NCBI GenBank assembly: GCA_040905705.1
Contig: JBBDQZ010000029.1
Span: 62,001-126,000 of the forward strand
DNA from: JBBDQZ01 sp040905705
GTDB lineage: Bacteria; Bacteroidota; Rhodothermia; Balneolales; Natronogracilivirgulaceae
DNA: 64,000 nt
Direction of reading: 5' to 3'
The position numbers and the translations under genes were made by a program. The stretch's first letter is position 1. Each line of letters opens with the position of its first letter. Below, in pieces: positions 61,679 to 64,000 of this stretch. Under the pieces are notes generated by a model that saw only the letters and a list, made by a program, of their open reading frames with translations, was not told the DNA's origin and did not search any database.

Positions 61679-62725
61679 TTAATGCTCCGGTTCGGTATTA
61701 TTATGTTTGTCAAACCATGAAGTCTGATAAATTTTTACCATTTGATGGTCATGGATCTCGATTCTGGCATGATAACCGTCCCGATGATCGATAAGGGCCA
61801 TGCCGTCATCAGCGGAAAGAATATTCAGGGTAGTTGCCAGTGCATCCACCAAAACGCCTTTGTTGCCCACCACCGTTACCGATGTCCGTTGCGGCACTCC
61901 TGTACCCGTCCTCGGGTCAATAATGTGGGAATAGCGGATGCCGTCTTGTTCGATATACTGATACAGGTCACCGGAATTAGTAATGGCGACGTTTTCAAGT
62001 TCATATTCCAATTTTATTTCTTTGCCGGCTTTGTCATGAGCCGGAATGATGATTCGCCAGCCATTTGATCCCGGCGGCGCCTCTCCCAGTACAACATCGC
62101 CTCCGGCATCGATAAGTACTTGATGAAACCCAATCGAATTCAAAAAATTCATCATTTGGTCTGCCGTGTACCCTTTGGCAATCCCTCCAGGATCCAGTTT
62201 CATTCCGGATACCAGCAATTGGGCCGTTTGTTCAGCCGTATACAGCTTCAGGTTCCGGTATCCGACTGACCGGGCAAGCTCACGGAGTTCGTTTTCTTCC
62301 GGTATTTCCGCCCGAAGGCCTCTAATGGATTCCCTCCACAGACGGGTGTACGGCCCTGCGGTAATATCAAAAGCGCCTTCAGATTCTATGGAAATCTTTT
62401 GTGCGATCGTGAGCACCTCGAACAATGGGCCACTTACAGGAACGGCTTTCCCGCTTCCGGCTGTAGCCGACAGCCTGCTGAGTTCACTTTTCGGGTCATA
62501 ATCGCTGAATACAGCATTGAGCCTCTCTGCTATTTGAAAAGCTGAATCGGCGGCAATCCGGGCAGTTTTCTCATGTTCCGCATAGAGGGTAATCCGAAAC
62601 AATGTGCCCATAAGAGGTGACGTAAATTCGTAACGCTCCAGGTTTGGATTTTTCGTGTGTGCGGTCTGCCCGGGAAGTAGTTCAGCAGGTGTGATTAACA
62701 GCAATGCGGCACAAAAAAATATCAC
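61679..62725 (-). CDS. apbE: FAD:protein FMN transferase (ApbE)
   Basis: The protein has 348 residues from a GTG at 62725, or 356 if translation begins at a CTG at 62747-62749. The second gives a better signal peptide (MKNPGPPKVIFFCAALLLI), whereas the GTG start lacks the positive residues. Core motifs are TSPLMGTLFRITLYAE, IAERLNAVFSDYDPKSELS, SEGAFDITAGPYTRLWR, LDPGGIAKGYTADQMM, VLIDAGGDVVLGE, YSHIIDPRTGTGVP and VLVDALATTLNIL, the last binding Mg2+. ApbE attaches FMN covalently to Ser/Thr of exported or membrane redox proteins such as NqrB/NqrC and RnfD/RnfG. No such substrate is seen in the window. Confidence 0.92.
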   Translation of the reverse strand: MIFFCAALLLITPAELLPGQTAHTKNPNLERYEFTSPLMGTLFRITLYAEHEKTARIAADSAFQIAERLNAVFSDYDPKSELSRLSATAGSGKAVPVSGPLFEVLTIAQKISIESEGAFDITAGPYTRLWRESIRGLRAEIPEENELRELARSVGYRNLKLYTAEQTAQLLVSGMKLDPGGIAKGYTADQMMNFLNSIGFHQVLIDAGGDVVLGEAPPGSNGWRIIIPAHDKAGKEIKLEYELENVAITNSGDLYQYIEQDGIRYSHIIDPRTGTGVPQRTSVTVVGNKGVLVDALATTLNILSADDGMALIDHRDGYHARIEIHDHQMVKIYQTSWFDKHNNTEPEH

Positions 62726-62749
62726 TTTAGGCGGTCCTGGATTTTTCAG

Positions 62750-63261
62750 GTTGAATTAAAAAAATGGAAACCATTGCAAGGCAAGATATGCGATTATTTA
62801 CAAAATATGTGATAAAGGATAAACATTCATTAATGTTATTATTGGGTTTTTCCGAGGTATTATTTGTTGGATGAAAAGCTCATTGGCCATACATTTTACG
62901 CAGTTCGGGTACGGATTAAATTTACATCCGTATCCATGATTATCCTAAGCTGCTTTTACTGCGTCATTCATGTATATCAGGGGAAGACGAGTTTACGGAG
63001 CGAATGGCCGCCAAGTGATATGCTATTACTTTCCCCCGTAATGCCAATCCGGTGATATATGTTCGTAAGCCCTGAGTGAGTAACAGCAAGCGCTGGATAA
63101 ATAAAACCGGAATGATTTATTTCAGGATTTTTTATTAATTAAATGTTATCCTGATTTGATTTGTCGCCGCCGGAAAATTCTCCCGCCACGGCCTGCAATG
63201 AATAGGTATTATTAAGGTATTGATAAAAAATTAAAACGGGAACGAAACCATAAATAACCGT
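62750..63261. other. Intergenic region upstream of the trpB2-like gene
   Basis: This 500-bp gap holds the divergent starts of apbE and the tryptophan synthase gene. A 63-codon frame at 62864-63055 begins at TTG and shows no family similarity or good ribosome-binding site, so I do not count it. A 7-bp inverted repeat (TCAGGAT at 63122-63128, ATCCTGA at 63148-63154) surrounds an AT-rich loop and may be part of the control region. No other feature seen. Confidence 0.4.
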
Positions 63262-64000
63262 ATGAATCAAAGAAAGATGTTATTAAACGAATCGGAAAAG
63301 CCGACACATTGGTATAATATTATGGCGGATATGCCGAACAAACCTAAGCCGCCACTTAATCCAGGGACAAAGCAACCGGTAGGCCCCGAAGATCTTGCTC
63401 CGATTTTTCCGATGGGGCTGATCCAGCAGGAGGTCTCAACCGACCGTTATATTGAAATACCCGATGAGGTTCAGGATATCTATAATATTTGGCGACCGAC
63501 TCCGCTTTACCGGGCACGTGGTCTTGAGAAAGCGCTCGATTCGCCGGTAAAGATATATTATAAATATGAAGGGGTAAGTCCAAGCGGGTCGCACAAACCC
63601 AATACGGCTATAGCCCAGGCCTATTACAACAAGCAGGAGGGAGTTAAAAAGATCATAACGGAAACCGGGGCCGGCCAATGGGGGACGGCGCTCTCGTTTG
63701 CATGCGCACAGATGGGCCTGGAGTGTGAAGTGTATATGGTTCGGATCAGTTATGATCAGAAGCCTTATCGCAAGATCATGATGAATATGTTCGGAGCGGA
63801 TGTCTATCCTTCACCGAGCGATCGCACAAAAGCTGGGCGTGCGGTTCTTGAATCCGATCCTGCGTCATCGGGAAGCCTCGGCATCGCAATTTCCGAGGCA
63901 ATTGAGATGGCAGTGCAGAAGGAAGAAAACAAGTATTCGCTCGGATCGGTGCTCAATCATGTGTTGTTACATCAGACGGTCATCGGGCAGGAAGCCGTAA
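63262..64000 (+). CDS. TrpB2-type tryptophan synthase beta chain (partial, cut by window end)
   Basis: The first 246 residues are seen; the gene continues past the window. The frame starts at the ATG at 63262 and reads through to 64000 without a stop. It has the extended N-terminus of the TrpB2 subgroup (PTHWYNIMADMPNKPKPPL, then LAPIFPMGLIQQEVS), followed by WRPTPLYRARGLEKAL. The PLP-binding lysine is in GVSPSGSHKPNTA (Lys112), and ETGAGQWGTALSFACAQMG and RTKAGRAVLESDPASSGSLG follow. TrpB2 enzymes join indole and serine but bind TrpA weakly, and often salvage indole or occur alongside a normal TrpB. No trpA is seen. Other frames in this region are shadows. Confidence 0.9.
   Translation, partial: MNQRKMLLNESEKPTHWYNIMADMPNKPKPPLNPGTKQPVGPEDLAPIFPMGLIQQEVSTDRYIEIPDEVQDIYNIWRPTPLYRARGLEKALDSPVKIYYKYEGVSPSGSHKPNTAIAQAYYNKQEGVKKIITETGAGQWGTALSFACAQMGLECEVYMVRISYDQKPYRKIMMNMFGADVYPSPSDRTKAGRAVLESDPASSGSLGIAISEAIEMAVQKEENKYSLGSVLNHVLLHQTVIGQEAV

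Noticed and set aside
62864..63055. 63-codon frame with a TTG start upstream of trpB2
   Set aside because: No ribosome-binding site, no family likeness, irregular composition; likely chance.
1..64000. CRISPR arrays, insertion sequences, prophage genes, toxin-antitoxin pairs, rRNA
   Set aside because: No regularly spaced repeats, transposase or integrase motifs, phage structural genes or rRNA segments were seen on reading both strands.

Overview
The window looks like a chromosomal segment of a Gram-negative member of the Bacteroidota/Rhodothermota-Balneolota side of the tree. This is inferred from gene content and style, not from a marker search. The clues are a TonB-dependent receptor, a clpS-clpA pair, an OlsF-type PlsC+GNAT acyltransferase, an HPr/enzyme I pair without any sugar-specific EII, a SatD+DUF3307 pair, weak Shine-Dalgarno sequences with A-rich leaders, and several TTG/GTG starts. 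I see no insertion sequence, prophage, CRISPR array or rRNA. The only RNA gene found is a tRNA-Ser(GCU).

Layout. 0-5 kb: an L,D-transpeptidase-fold protein with Ser in place of the catalytic Cys, a SatD/DUF3307 pair behind an operator-like promoter rich in CTTAT/ATAAG boxes, a truncated aldehyde dehydrogenase next to an intact class III aminotransferase, and a transaldolase-like aldolase. 5-13 kb (mostly minus strand): clpA and clpS, the OlsF-like acyltransferase, an AsmA-like protein and hisS. 13-23 kb: a glycan/surface polysaccharide region with a flippase, two glycosyltransferases (one in AT-rich DNA), an asparagine-synthase-like ligase, a methyltransferase and a YfhO membrane protein, with gatC at the head of the minus-strand run. 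23-33 kb: ptsH-ptsI, a CBM48 protein, birA-tilS, tRNA-Ser, a 37-residue membrane peptide overlapping a Na+/solute symporter (putP-like), aspartokinase and glnS. 33-47 kb: a TonB receptor with a hairpin-rich leader, a small anchored protein, pruA behind a 660-bp AT-rich non-coding region, and an RND efflux operon with one adaptor and two different pumps.

46.7-59.4 kb is the main functional block: a complete NAD(P)-linked [NiFe] hydrogenase locus. hypA and hypB lie on the plus strand. A minus-strand operon hoxF-hoxU-hoxY-hoxH-hoxW ends in an unexpected dihydroorotate-dehydrogenase-like flavoprotein gene. The divergent plus-strand set hypF-hypC-hypD-hypE completes the NiFe(CN)2CO maturation machinery. 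The subunit set matches the soluble group 3d type (HoxFUYH of Cupriavidus necator): HoxF carries a fused, cysteine-poor NuoE-like domain and HoxH has a cleavable C-terminal tail.

59.6-64 kb: a secreted YceI protein overlapping convergently with a SUMF1-fold lipoprotein, an ApbE flavin transferase whose best signal peptide needs a CTG start, and the first 246 codons of a TrpB2-type tryptophan synthase beta chain that runs off the window.

I did not find an obviously new defence or mobile system. The most follow-up-worthy items are the flavoprotein in the hydrogenase operon, the tiny symporter-associated peptide, the structured TonB-receptor leader, the satD operator array, and a short hairpin repeat found at two distant intergenic sites.
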